A stretch of 64,000 nucleotides of DNA from Apteryx mantelli (taxonomy: Eukaryota > Chordata > Aves > Apterygiformes > Apterygidae), in contig NC_089981.1 in NCBI RefSeq assembly GCF_036417845.1, forward strand, positions 637,501 to 701,500, written 5' to 3'. Shown here piece by piece: positions 1 through 41,680 of this stretch; position 1 is the stretch's first letter; the number at the start of each line of letters is the position of its first letter. The notes under the pieces were generated by a model. The model searched no databases. It saw only the letters and a program-made list of their open reading frames with translations, and had not been told where the DNA came from. A program made the position numbers and the translations under genes.

Positions 1-3000
1 GCATAACTAGCTGACATTGGCATCTGCACTGCCCTGAGCCTGTCTGGCAGTGGCCTTGCTGTTTCTGAACTCATCCACACTTCTGCCTTGTTCCTTCCCA
101 GAGAAACAGGATCCTTTCCCACTGATGTAACAGAGCTCACGTGGCCTTTTGGGGGTGACTGTTAATTGCTGGTGGCTCTCAGCGCAGAGTACCTCAGAGT
201 CTGAATTCTGGACACTGCCTTTCACCACAGGTTTTCACTGAAGCTTGAAGTACCTGTAAACATATTTGTGTGGATCTTGGAGGTTTGGACTTAAATCGAG
301 ACAAGAACCAAAGTTGTACTTGCTATAAAAGCATTTGAGAAGAAGGTGAATGCATAGACTGGGGAGAGTTGGGCTTGTTAGTGTATTATCCAATTGGATG
401 CATTTCAGCAGAGCAGACCCACAAGGGAGGGATGTCTAGGAGGCACCCAGCTGTGAATGCATGAGATTAGCTGGTAAAACACTGCTCTGCACAAACATGG
501 GGAGCCAGGTAGTAGGTATAATACTTGCAGTGAGAGGAGTTTGGAAGGAGGGAATTCAGAAACAGGAGTGAAATACCTACATTCTTCATCTTGACATCTT
601 TCCTCCAAAGGAAAAGGGGAGACTTGTTGGAGGCTTGAAACCAGGCAAGCTGCTCTGGAAACACAACGAGCAAAGGGAAAGAGGCACAGGATGAGGGAAG
701 GTGAGGGGCGGTCTGGTCTCCTGAGATGGAAGGAGCTGTGGTATGGCAGGCTGAGGCCTCCTTGGGACTGGCACATGGAGACGTTGGGAAGTCAGGGTGG
801 GAATGGCAGCAGACAGGACAGGAAGTGACTAAAACCTTGTGGTGTTTGTTGGTTTCACTCCTAAAATGTGAAGTTGTTTCAGCAAAAGGACAGTTTGTTC
901 TGTTTTCAAAGGTGACCTTGTACTCATTCGTCTCAAAAAAACACCCCAGGAGAATAGTCTTCTGGTTCTCTTCAGCCAATTGTTAGTTCCGTTGCCCATC
1001 AGGCGTAGCTCTATTCCTGGAGGCAGCTGTTGCTGATGGAGGTAGGTGTCCGAGGAAGTGTTTTAAAAAGTACTGCTGTGGAGATGGCATGAGGTACTTC
1101 CCCTTGGCATCCCTAGGAGAAGCAGATGGTAGGTGAAAGGATCAGAATGGAAGGGATAGCGGCAGAGTTGTCTGCCGGGTTGATGTTCATGCTTTCTATT
1201 TCCTACATTAATTGAATGGTACCCAAGCGGGCCAGAAACAACGGTGAAGGGCAGCTCAGATGAGACTTGCTGGCTCTGGTGTTGGGAGGATGAAAAAACT
1301 ACCTTTACTTCAACCCTCCCTGGTACAGTGAGAACAGTTTTGGGCTGCTTGTCAGCTCTTCCTTAGTTGATCTTTCACCAGGATGAAAAATGCCTGGATT
1401 CTAACGCAGATCACAAAGCTGAAAAGCACTGTTTACATATATATCCCTGATTAATGCCGACCACTGATTAGGTTATCCTACAGTGATATGTAACGTGTGC
1501 CTGACCGGTAGACTCTTACTCCTTTCTTGGTGGGGCTGAGCTTTGTCTGTACCATCGGGGTTTCTTGTGGGTGGCAGTTTTGGAGGTCTTTGATCTCCTT
1601 CCTTTCCCTTTGGTTTGACATGAGGTATGTTGGGATAAGCTGAGAAGTCGCTGCTGTGGAAGCTTGGGAAGTTCAGAAAGGTTGGTCTTCTGTGAAAGGG
1701 GAAGGGGAAGGACAGTGGAATTTGGTTTCAGCGATTAGGAGTGCTCTAGCAATTTTGGAAGTCGTGTATCCCTGGCTGAATTGACAACTGACACTGAAGA
1801 AGGTGGGGGGGGGGGGGGCACAGTAGCGCAGCCACCTCCAGGAAGGAGTAGTCTTAGCTTAAGAGCCCAGGGCTGTAACGTGCTGGTGTACTCTGGCAAG
1901 GCCTGCCTGGATGGGGTTGCACTAGGAAGCAGAAAAAAGGCTTAGGAGGGCTGTAGCAAGCTGCTGGGGAGGGTACTTGGTCCGGATCCAGCCTCTGTTG
2001 ACCCTGCCCTGAAGTAGACTGTGGGACAGACGTAGCTGGGTCTTTCTGGGAAGAGATCTTCTGTGCTGAGGAAAGGATTTGTGCAATTTTCACAAAATGT
2101 GTGCTAGTGGAAAGGTGAGACTGGCACTGGGCTGTCATGGCTTTGCAGGTGTCTCTCGCCCTTTGCAGGTACCACCCGATAGCCAGTTATTTAACTTGGT
2201 AGCAATTCCCTGTATGCCAAGTGAGGATCAAAGCACGTCAGAGTAGAAAGGGGTCCTGGAGCGTCACCTGAGGCCTGGAGAACTGTATGCTGACAAGATC
2301 TCTCCTAGTACGGAGACCTGATTTGGGGGGGGGGGGGGGGGTCTGGGGGATCAGGGCTTGTCCAACTGTACCACAGGGAAGCTGCAGACTTCAGGAGGGG
2401 AACATGTGGCTACAGAGTTGTCTGAGATCCCAGCAGATATTATGTCTCCCAAAACACACACTTGGAATTGCAGAAGCCTTTCCTCCCTCCTGTCTACTCT
2501 GTGCGCACTGAAATGTTGTTTTTCCCCACCCTCCCAAGACAACAATGACATGAAAGCGCTGTGGCCCCGGCCGAGTGCATGAGAGGCATTGTATAACCGA
2601 TGAGAATTATTTGTATTGTGGCAGTGCTTTTGGGTCCTCAGCCATGACTGGGATCCTTTTCTCCTACATACTGTGCAAATTAGGAGGAAAGACTCTTCCC
2701 TACCCACAGGAACAAGCAAAGGCAGTCAGATGGAGAGTGGGAGGGGGGTTGTGGCTGATGCTGTATTGGTGACAACATGAGAGTTAAACTTTGAAATTTG
2801 TTCTGCTGAAGGAGATGGTCCCCTTCTTTCAGTGTGCTGCAGCTGTGGATTCCTGTGGCAAAGTGATTCTGGTTGAAGGTGTTTCTGCCCTTTTCCTCTT
2901 TGACTTTTTTACCTCGGTGGTGTGGCTGCCTTTCGCTTGCCTTGGAGGTTGTGCAGCGAATGAGACTGGGGAGAAGAGAGTCGGAGCAGCTCCCTGATCC

Positions 3001-6000
3001 CACAGTACAGAGCCACAGATAGATCTAGTTGGACTAAAGTTAAGCTTGTGTTGCTGCTGCTTCACGTAGTGCGAATCCACGGCAGGCTGAGCTGGTGGAG
3101 TGGCATCCTCTGAAACACGTTGCGCTTCTTCCCCAGCCGTAAAGCCCCCAAATGTCTCTTAGTGAGTGATCAGATTATTCATTGCACATTCCCTGGGTGA
3201 ATGGCATAGGGTGGGGAGTGAGATCTGTCCTGGATGATGTAATTAGTGCTCAGATTAACCAACACAAAGAAAATTTATGGTTGAATTGCCAGATTGGGCA
3301 AATCTCAACTTTTCAGCCTGACCTAAACACTGAGGGGTTTATTAGCATAACTGTTTTGGTTAAAGACCTGTTTTTATTGCGCACAAATAAAAGCGAGAGA
3401 GGCACGCGTGCACTAGTGTAGCTGGTCCCTGTTCTCACAGGGGAGTAGGCAAAGGACACAGCTCTGTGGCAGCGGAGCTGATCTGGTGGTTGCCTGCTGC
3501 AGGAAAGGGGAGGGTTCCCTCTTCTCCTAGTCTGCTCCCTCCGGCAATCATCGGTCACATCTGTGAGTTGCCTTAAGACTGGGATCGTTTGCAACTGTTT
3601 TCTGCTGGCTTGGTCTTGTCCCGTTTCAGCAAGTGATAGCTGTTCCTAGAGGAGCGCTCCGCACGCCGGAGCTAGCACCGTGCAGGCAGCAGCGGAGCGA
3701 CCAGGCGTGGGGAGGGAACGGCCGGATTGGGAAGGGAGTTCCCTGCTAGCACACCCCCAGCTCAGCCTGAACCCGTCAGTCCCAGGGAACAGCTCTCTTG
3801 CTGGGCCTGTACCACCAGCATTAATGCAGCATCCTCCAGGGAGAAAAACGGGATCTGGGTCAGGCCTGGCGGAGCAGTCGCATTTCTGTCAGATTAGCTG
3901 GAGTGCACAATCCAGAGCCTGTGCTGGCTCGGTGCTGCTTCCAGAAGGACAGACAATGCCTGATCTGGCGTGCAGTCTAGCAGGGCCCTAACTGTGCCTG
4001 CTCCGGAAGGAGATCTGAGAGTGAGCCGTCAGAATGAACTCGTGCCGGTTTAGCGCTCTGGCTGCAGAACGCTCTGGCTGGGATGGGCTCCCAAAGACTC
4101 TTGTTCAGGTCGTAGCTGGACTTAAACCACAAAAAACTTCCATGTGCTGGCCTGTTTTTCCTGTCCTGGCAGGAGCTGTAGGAGTGTTCAGGAGCAAACC
4201 GGCTAATGCAATCTAACTTCCCGCCCTCATGTCCTGTGTTAAGGAAATCGGGCGTATCAGCCAGACACCAGGGTCTCTGCAAGGTGACAGCAGAGGGGGG
4301 GCTTTTCCCAGTACATCGGTTGTATGGTGCTTTCATCCTGTGCCTTGCTGCTACCTACTTTTTCAGGCTTCTGATGTCCTTGAGCAAAAGCTGTCAGCTG
4401 GCCTAAACTGCTGTTTGCTGTGACAAATACCTGTTACGAACTAGGTTGCAGCCAGTCACCACACTTGTGACTGAAGCTGTGTTTCAGCCCAGGTCTCCTG
4501 AGGTGAGAGGTCCATGGTCATATGTGACATGCCTGTGGTTGAGCCCAATTTAGTAGCCACTGTTGTGCAGCTTAACTAGGAGCCCTGAAATTCTTGCGTC
4601 CAGCCTGGGAACCGTATATAGGTTATGAAGGGACTAGCTTGAACGTAGCCTCTTCTTGACCGCATTCGGCATGCCAGACTTTTTTTAATCTCTTGAGGTT
4701 TTTGCACCAAAAATGGCTTCCCCGGGGAAGGTAATAGAGCGGCTTTTCCCCAAACCTGATGACTAAAAGCAAGTATCTGGAGTAAGGCAGATGGTCAAAA
4801 CACAGGCTGCAGTCAGGCCCTGCAATTTGCTCCCACCCACCTGTTCCCAAAGCAGGTGAGACCCACAGACTACAGGTCCCAGCATGCCCCCCTTCGCTGT
4901 GCACAGGCTTTAATCAGCTTAATGATGAAGAACTGCATGCTGGGACCTGTAGTTGTAGGCCTTGTTTCCAGGATTGCCTAGGGGTAAGTGAAAAGCTAGT
5001 CATGGGGGGGATGCTTTCCATGTTTGCAAGTTCCATGCTTGCCTGGACTTGGCATGCCCTGGACTTTCCTGATGTGTCTTAGAAAGGAATAAGATACCTG
5101 ACAAAATAATTTTGGAAGTCTCCAGCAGTTGCTGTCTTTACAGCTGTCAAAGCTGTCCTAGTAGGAACTGCAACAGGCAGCTGATGCCTCAGACTCTGAG
5201 CTGTGATTGCTGTCGGGCATGTTTCAGGCTGGGCAGGACATACGCAGCTAACGGTCCGAACGAGCCAAAGGAAACATGGTTACCTCTGCTTCTTTCTCTG
5301 AAAGAGCAAAAAGATAAAAGGGAAAGCACCAAGCCAGGTTTCCATGGCGTGTTTGCCCCTTTGACTTAAGCCTTCTGCACCCTCGCACACACCTCTTCAG
5401 GGCAGAAGTGATTGCGAGACAGCCCATGGATGCAGACCGTGGTTGTCCAGCAAATCGAGCCGTTTAGGTTGGCTGCTGAGGTGAGAGAGGATCTCTGGGT
5501 GTACGTGGAGCTGGAATCAGCTGGGCTGGCTTCTCGCGTTGGCTTTGGGAGTGTTGCTCTGAAGGCTCCAGATCCGCAGGTTGTCAGCAAGTGAGAAATG
5601 CACCTTCCAGGTCTGAGCTCCGGGCAGCTGCTCAGCTGGAGACGCTGCGGGTGGTTAGCATCCGCAGACCTGTGACTAGCTTGCTGGCCTTCCAGGGAAG
5701 CCCTGCGTTTGCGCTCTGCCTGGCAGACTTCTGAGCCCGTTTTGTCAGGGCTTTCCCTCCTCGGCTTGGGCGAATGCAGCAAGGAGAGGTGCTTCCCGCA
5801 GCAGGAGCTGAGCTGGGCTGATTAACAGCGGGGAGGAGGGTGGGTGCTCTCAAAGCACCGTATTGTGCTCTGACTCCCGGAGATTAGTGCTTCGCAGCTG
5901 GCTTTTGAGCTGCTGTTTGCGTCCCTCCCTCGGGAGTTAAACAAGGTGTCGAAGGGTTAACAGGAGCTGAGATCTGTAGGGGTTGGTTGTTCAGGCTCCT

Positions 6001-9000
6001 CCCCCCACAAAAGGTGGAGCCAATGCAGCTCCGCCTGCCCTATACGTATATGTAAATATATACATACAGGGAGTGCAAGGCACCCAAGCTGGGTCCTCAG
6101 TAAAACGTCAGGAGTACCCGCTCCGTCCTTTCCCACCATGGTCATCTTGCAGTGCAGCTGTGCCGGGGCCTGCGAGCCCCATCCCTCCCAAGCAGCCGAT
6201 TTGGACCGCCAGCACAGAGGTGAGATGCAAGGCTTAGCTGTGGGGAGAGGGTTGCCTTTCGGATAGAGATCACTAGAGACTAACCGGCTCCTCCAGGTGC
6301 TTGGAGATCTGGCCTGGCCCCTCGTAGGAAGTTGGCTCTTTACTGTTGAGAAGAAGCGCAGGGTGTCAGGGCACTGCTTCCAGAAACCCTGGCCAGCAGG
6401 GGAGGGCCGGCCTGCTGGGATGTGCGCCCGGCTGAAGGAGCTATGTTTGAAGCAGATCTTTCCCAAAATGCTGGAGATTTTCAGCCAAACCTGAGCATAA
6501 GGCTGTCTCTTGTACAGTTGTGTCTCTAAGTCCTGCACAGGGCAGGCCTCCTCTCTGCTGCGCTGTGCCGACAGTTTAAAACCGAACACCACAAAGTGCT
6601 AACTGAGTTGGTGATTTTAAGGAAAAGTGCTTTATAAGGTGATCTGATCCTCCACTGTAACATAACTGAGTACTCTTCCCCTGGTAACACCTTTACACCT
6701 TTAACTTAAACCTATGGTGCATCTCCTCGAAAGAGCAGGTCTTGATTTAAAGATTGTGAGTGACGGAGGATTTGGGAGTTTCAGCCACTGGGTTTGTGCT
6801 GTGAATGGTAGTAGGCACGGCCCCAGCGCCCAAGGGCTGTCGTGTGGGCGCTATTCATAGCAAGTAGTCTTCTCGGGGAATTAGGGTGTGCATTCTGGCC
6901 CTAAATGTGTGAAATTCAGTGTTCCGCAGGAAGACGTCGCCTGATTTCCACTACTAGCACCTCCATTTGTCATTTTTTAGGCATAGTTAGAAATATATCC
7001 ACGTGTGTCTGAAAAAGCCCATGGGTAAAGGTGAGTTTTATGTCATTGTATTGTTAAAAATCTTTAGTGAAAGAAAGGACTTCTCTTCACTATCCCTGTT
7101 TAATAAGTGGCTTAAGAGAAAAGATTTCAAACGTATGACCATTTTCCAGACTGCTTAATCGTCTGGGGGCCGTTCAGAGAGGCTCATCTGAGAACACTCA
7201 TTTTGGGATATTTAGTCGGAGAGCTTTGGAAAATGCCCCCAACGCGTACCCCATTCAGGAGTGGCCTGTTGTTCATGCCTTGCAGATAAGTGGCTATGCC
7301 TCTATTGTGTTCAGGTTTCTGTGGGGGGTTTTGGGAAAGCCAAAACAAAGTTAATGAGGTGTTAACAGCGGGGAGAGGTAGGCTTCTCTGTGTTGGTGGG
7401 AGGGAAACGATTTGTAAATTGATCAGCCTTCTTGAAAGCGTGAAGTTAAACTTGGACATTACTGGCAAGTTGAGGTAACAGGGGAAAAAAGCCCCTTTTT
7501 TGAATCCAGTGTCCCCCCACACTCCTGTGCTTTTAACTAATAAGTTAAAGAGGTGTCTTTAAAGTAGTGCATCTGCATTAGGAAATCCTTTCTCTCTTCC
7601 CAGTGCTGTCTGAATAGACAAGGCCAAAAAGAAGAGAGCAAAAATGGAGCAGTGTAGTGATCAGACTGATGGATGGCTAATACCAGGCTATAACTCACTG
7701 GAAGATATCCTGGGTTTGTTTATGATTCAAGCTTTGTAGCATGTGATGGACTGGAGAAGCAGACGGGTGGGATGAGTTAATGGGAGGAAAGTGATTGAGG
7801 AGAGCAGTGTTGGCACTGCAGAGGAGCAGGCAGGACCAGGCTGGGTTTGGTGTAGCAAAATGAAATCTTTCTCCCAAGTCTGGATGGACTTGTACCTTCT
7901 GTGGGACCTCACATGGACAGAGCGAGCCCTGCTTTACCCCTGCCGCTTCATTGCTGAGCCCTTCTGGCTGGGCAAGGAAGGCAAAGGTGAGTGAAGTATG
8001 GTCTTCGGGTTGGGTCTGAACTGGTGCTGAACTCCAGGAGGAGGTCTGCAGCTTGCTTCCGTAGAGGGAGGTGTCCGAGATGCATGCTCTCTCCTGGAAA
8101 AAGGTGCTCTTGTCTTTTGCAGGAGACTCTGAATTAGGGAAGAAATGAGATGTTGAAGGTGTTCAGAATGAGACCTTAGGAATGCAGGATGCAGCATGGC
8201 TCTGCTCCAGACAGTCAGAAACGTGCTGTGGCAGGATTTCTTGCAGGGACCGTGATGCAAAGTGTACCCTGGTCACATCATTGGCAACCGTGACTGTCAG
8301 CATTACAGAGGGAGCTGTGGCTGAGCCCTGCTCCGAGTGCTGGGCCTGGGACCAGTGTCATTGCTGGGGACATGACCCTGTTACCAGCTCTGCAATGCTG
8401 GTGGGCTGCAGGCAGGTTCCAGCTTCCAGACCCTGAGGTACTGGTGGCTGGTTCATCCTCTTCTGTCCTGGGGCTGTCTGCTGTCAGAGCAGTTGATGTG
8501 AATGCTCTGGAATGGGAACTTCCCTAACCGGGGGAAATCATCTTGGCTAATTCAGACCAGGTTGACTTTTATCTGAGGGAAATTACGGAGCATTCCCATG
8601 AACTGCTCTTCCAGAACAGGGTCAGTCTCTGGAGGGGTGGCTAACAGCTGGGGACAGTAATTTCTTCCAGATCCAGCTATCCTAGAATAGGATGTCTGTC
8701 AGGAGTGTGAGTACAGATGTAGTTACAAGACCCTCTAAGAACAGGGTTATTCTTTCCCCCCCCACACATGAGGGAATAAGTCAATTTTTGCGTGCAGGCA
8801 TGGCCAAAGATGAATACTGGAGAATCGTCTTCACCATGTAACCCTTCCTTTATCACTTGGGATTTAAATTCATAAAGTTTACCTTCAACACAGCAAAATA
8901 CTGATGGGCTTCTTAAAGAGCAGGGGGGGAGGGGAAGGGAATCTGATAGTTGGTCCTTTGCCCCAGTTTTATTGAACTGTCTCCTCTCCTCCTGTGTTGC

Positions 9001-9415
9001 TGTACTATAGTTAGCACCTACTATGAATGAGTTATCTGCCTCCCATACAGCTCTACATGCAGGAATCTGTTGGACCTAGGAAAAGGAAATCTGATATTTC
9101 AGTAGTATGTTTGGGATCCAGAACAGATTGCCTAACTAGATCTTCTCTTGCATGTCTCAAACTAATACCAGCAGAGCTCACTGAGCAAGAAGCCTGGGAA
9201 ATAACATAATGTGGTAATGTAGTGTCCCTTCTCTCTCTGGGAGTAGAAGCCTGTAGGCTTCCCAGTGACACCTGCTGCATGGTGAGGGCCCCCCAAAGCC
9301 TTTGGCCAAGCTGCACAAGGTTGAGATGAGGTTCTGCAGACAGCTAGCAGAGGAAGCAAGCCAGCTGTTCCTCCTGGTCCATAGCTCTTACCCTCATGTT
9401 TTGTTCTCTCCTCAG
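1..9415 (+). other. KDM2A: KDM2A 5' intron (partial)
   Basis: No exon could be recognised here. I looked for the N-terminal peptide exon (MEPEEERIRYSQRL in human, from memory) and saw none. Open frames are short and without family resemblance. Contents are G homopolymers near 1806 and 2326, an inverted pair of 19-bp motifs at 4869-4953, a small TATA-rich palindrome near 6050-6066, and an AT-rich block around 3225-3400. No CR1 copy was recognised in this part. Confidence 0.8.
4869..4953. promoter_or_regulatory. Inverted pair of ZNF143/THAP11-like motifs
   Basis: ACTACAGGTCCCAGCATGC at 4869-4887 is followed 47 bp later by its exact reverse complement at 4935-4953. The consensus for ZNF143/THAP11 (SBS) sites is close to ACTACAAYTCCCAGCATGC, so each arm differs at two central bases. 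A perfect 19-bp inverted repeat is seen; factor binding is inferred. Confidence 0.55.
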
Positions 9416-38768
<29,353 letters not shown>

Positions 38769-41324
38769 AGACCCCCTTTCCAGGCAGACTGAGGAGAAGG
38801 AAAAGAGCCCATCCCACCCCTCTCGGAGAGCCGCTCCTCCGCATCCCCACCCTGCCCTCCGTGTCCTGCTGCTGCCTCCCACACAACTCGGCAGGCAGGG
38901 CCACTGCTGGCCTCGCTCCGCCGTCCTTCCTCCTCCTCCCCCTGGGACTTCTGCCGATGAAGATGTCCCGCCAGGCTGGCCAGTACCAGAGGAGGAACAG
39001 GCAAATGGCAGGGAGCCCCATCTTGGAGGCTGGCTGCTCTTAAGGCGGAGGTTGTAATGGAGGTCTCCGTGCAGAGAAGTGGGGCACCCTCTTCCCCCTG
39101 CTTTTCCCCTCCTCCCCATCTCCTCCTTGCCTTGAAACACTTGTCACTTCCCTGTTAGCACAAGCTTGAGGGTAAAGGTCTCTCCAAGGAAGAAGGAGCA
39201 GAGCTGGAACAAAACGTACCCCTTCATGCGACCACCAGCTCATCGCTTGCCCTGCTCTGTCAGCCCCCCTTATGGTTTTCCTCATCTGGCTGCAGGGGCT
39301 GTGATCGAATCCCCTCCTTCTCCCACTGCTCTTGTGCACCCGGGCGGCTCTTTCAGTGTTGAGGGCAGGAGCCCCGCAGCCGGGATATCACAAGTTCTCC
39401 CGGCCACGCAGCTGGCACGAGTGGGCCAGGAGCAGGGTGGCTTTGTGGCATGTTTTTCCCCTCGCTGGGGAGACGAGGCTGGGGGACGCTGCGCTTCGGC
39501 TCCGGGGCAGCGCCAGCCTTCTCGGAGCAGCGCGTGTCCCAACGCGGCCCCGCGGCCATGGCCGGGGCTGGGCGCCGACAGGGAGCAGGGGAGAAACCAC
39601 AGGTACATCAGAGCTCAGGGAGGACTCGGAAAGCATCAGCCGGGGGTGAGTGAGCAAGTGGGGGGACAGGAGTCGCCTCCTCTTCCTTCCCAGCTCCCTG
39701 CGCGTGGCCTAGCATCGTGAAGCACTCTGGGGCTGCGACGGCCAGAAGGGCAAAGGCGGCTCTGTCTCTGCCCGGGGCTCTTTGACCTGGGAGCCGAACT
39801 GGCATAAACGCCCCACCCCACTGTCCTCTCCTTTCCCCCACCCCCTTTTAGCTGCCGTTTTTTCCTTTGCAATGAATGGTCGGTCCAAAGAACCTCTCTC
39901 TAGGGCAGCAGAGAGCTTTTTGCACTTTAAAAACAAAAAAAACAAAAAAAAACAAAAAAAATCAAAAAAAAAAGCAAGAAAAGAAAAAAGGTTGGAATCT
40001 TCTTTTTGGGTCACTATTTTATTTCCCTCCCTGTTCTGCCTGTGACCAGATGCTCCCCGTCTCTTCCCCGGTGTCCGAGCGCTTGGCAGCAACTGCGCAG
40101 CGCGCTCTCCCCCAGCCTGGCCCGGCCCTCCCCGTTCCCCTCGCAATGCGTACGGATAGCACAAACCAGCCCACCGTGTGCCACCGGTTCCTGAGCCCCA
40201 GAGAAAGGACGGCCGAGGGGCCGGGAAGCCTCCGCGGAGGCCAGCCCGCGTGTCATCTCGCTGCTTCAAAAGCAATAAGGGAGGAGAGGGCGGCTGCAGC
40301 CCCTCTGGCTCTGCCAAGGGCTCTGGCACAGGATTTATGCCCAGGTGTTGGGCAAGATGCCTTTGCTCTCCCGTGCCGAGGGGTTGGTCCGCGCTTTCTC
40401 CCCTCCCCAGCGAGAGCCCGCTCCAGCGCTGCGAGGCGGAGAAGGGAGATGCAAGTGTGATGATTTCCGCAGTGCCTCGGTACACGGGAGTTTTGCTGCA
40501 ATGAATCTGGAGGGCTTCGAGCAGAAAACTACCCACGAGACTACGAGCGAGCGTGCCAGCCCCTCCGCTCGCGGCTGGGCGGTGGAAGCCTTCTGCCTTA
40601 GTCTCTCTTGTTGGTGGCTCCTGTGAAAGACAGCAGAAAAATCAAAGTTTTGGTGGTTTTTTGTTTTCTTTTGTTTTTCGGTTTTCTTTTTTTTCCTTTG
40701 GCTTGATTTGAGTTTCACGACGAGAAAGGAAAAAGCTTGGGGTAAAGCTTAGCAGGAGCTGGGAAGGCAGCTGGCCTTGGGGCCCGTGCCAGCCCCGGGG
40801 CTTCCCGGGCCGGGCCGGGCCGGGCGGGCGTCAGGGGCTTCCTCCGGCAGGGAAGCGAGCATCTCTCCGTGCTGACGCCCGCGTTCGGCGCCGAGCGAGA
40901 GCAGCCCCTCGCTGCGGGGTGGCGTGCGGAGGCGGGCGAGCTGAGCCGAGCCGGGGAGGGACGGGGCGCCCCGGGGCGGCGAGCCGAGCCGAGCCGTCGG
41001 CCGGCTTCCGGCCGTCCCCTGCGGGCTCCCCCCCCCTCGCCTGGGGCTTCAGAGACTCGAAATCAAGGTGCGACCCTTGTTACCACCTAACCGGCCACCC
41101 CAGCCCCCTTGGTGGGCGAGGGGTGAAAATTCACAAGGAAAGAAGAAGAAGAAGAAGAAAAAAAAAAAAAGAATTATATATATATATAAATCACTTAGTG
41201 ATTTAAAAACAACCCAGACTGCTCCCTAAAGACAACTCCTGCAAGAGAAGTCACTATTGTTTAAGGGTTTGGTTGTGTTTTTGTTTCGTTTCAATTCCCC
41301 CCCTCCTTCCCCCCGGAGAAATAT

Positions 41325-41332
41325 TGTAAATA
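41325..41332 (+). promoter_or_regulatory. Pumilio response element in KDM2A 3'UTR
   Basis: TGTAAATA matches the UGUANAUA element bound by PUM1/2; it lies 343 bp before the poly(A) signal. Confidence 0.5.
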
Positions 41333-41674
41333 TATATTTTTTGTTGGCGATTTAGAGTCCATCTCTGATGTTTGTGCTTTAAAATTAAATGTAAGCATTA
41401 AGGGTAAAAGCAAACCAAGTCTTACGCTCTCTCAGTCGGTATGGTTTGGGTTGGGGGGTTTCTTGTCTGGGGGCAGAGGGAGGGGAGCTAGTTGGCTTTT
41501 TTTTTTTTGGTTTTGTTTTTCTTTTTTCTTTTCTAAGCATTCTCCGATACTGGTTTTAGAGAGGATCTTTGCTCATGACATATTACCACAGGGATGGAAG
41601 AGATGTTGTGGGGGGGGAGGGAAGATACCAGCCTCTGAAGGGAAATATTTTGTTTCTTGGGGGTGGATTTTTGG

Positions 41675-41680
41675 AATAAA
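41675..41680 (+). terminator. KDM2A: KDM2A poly(A) signal AATAAA
   Basis: Canonical hexamer followed by A-rich sequence and a downstream TTGTTTGTCTG element near 41722. Confidence 0.75.

Noticed and set aside
1-9415. Search for the exon coding the KDM2A N-terminus
   Set aside because: No ATG followed by an acidic peptide and Tyr-Ser-Gln was found; it most likely lies upstream of the window.
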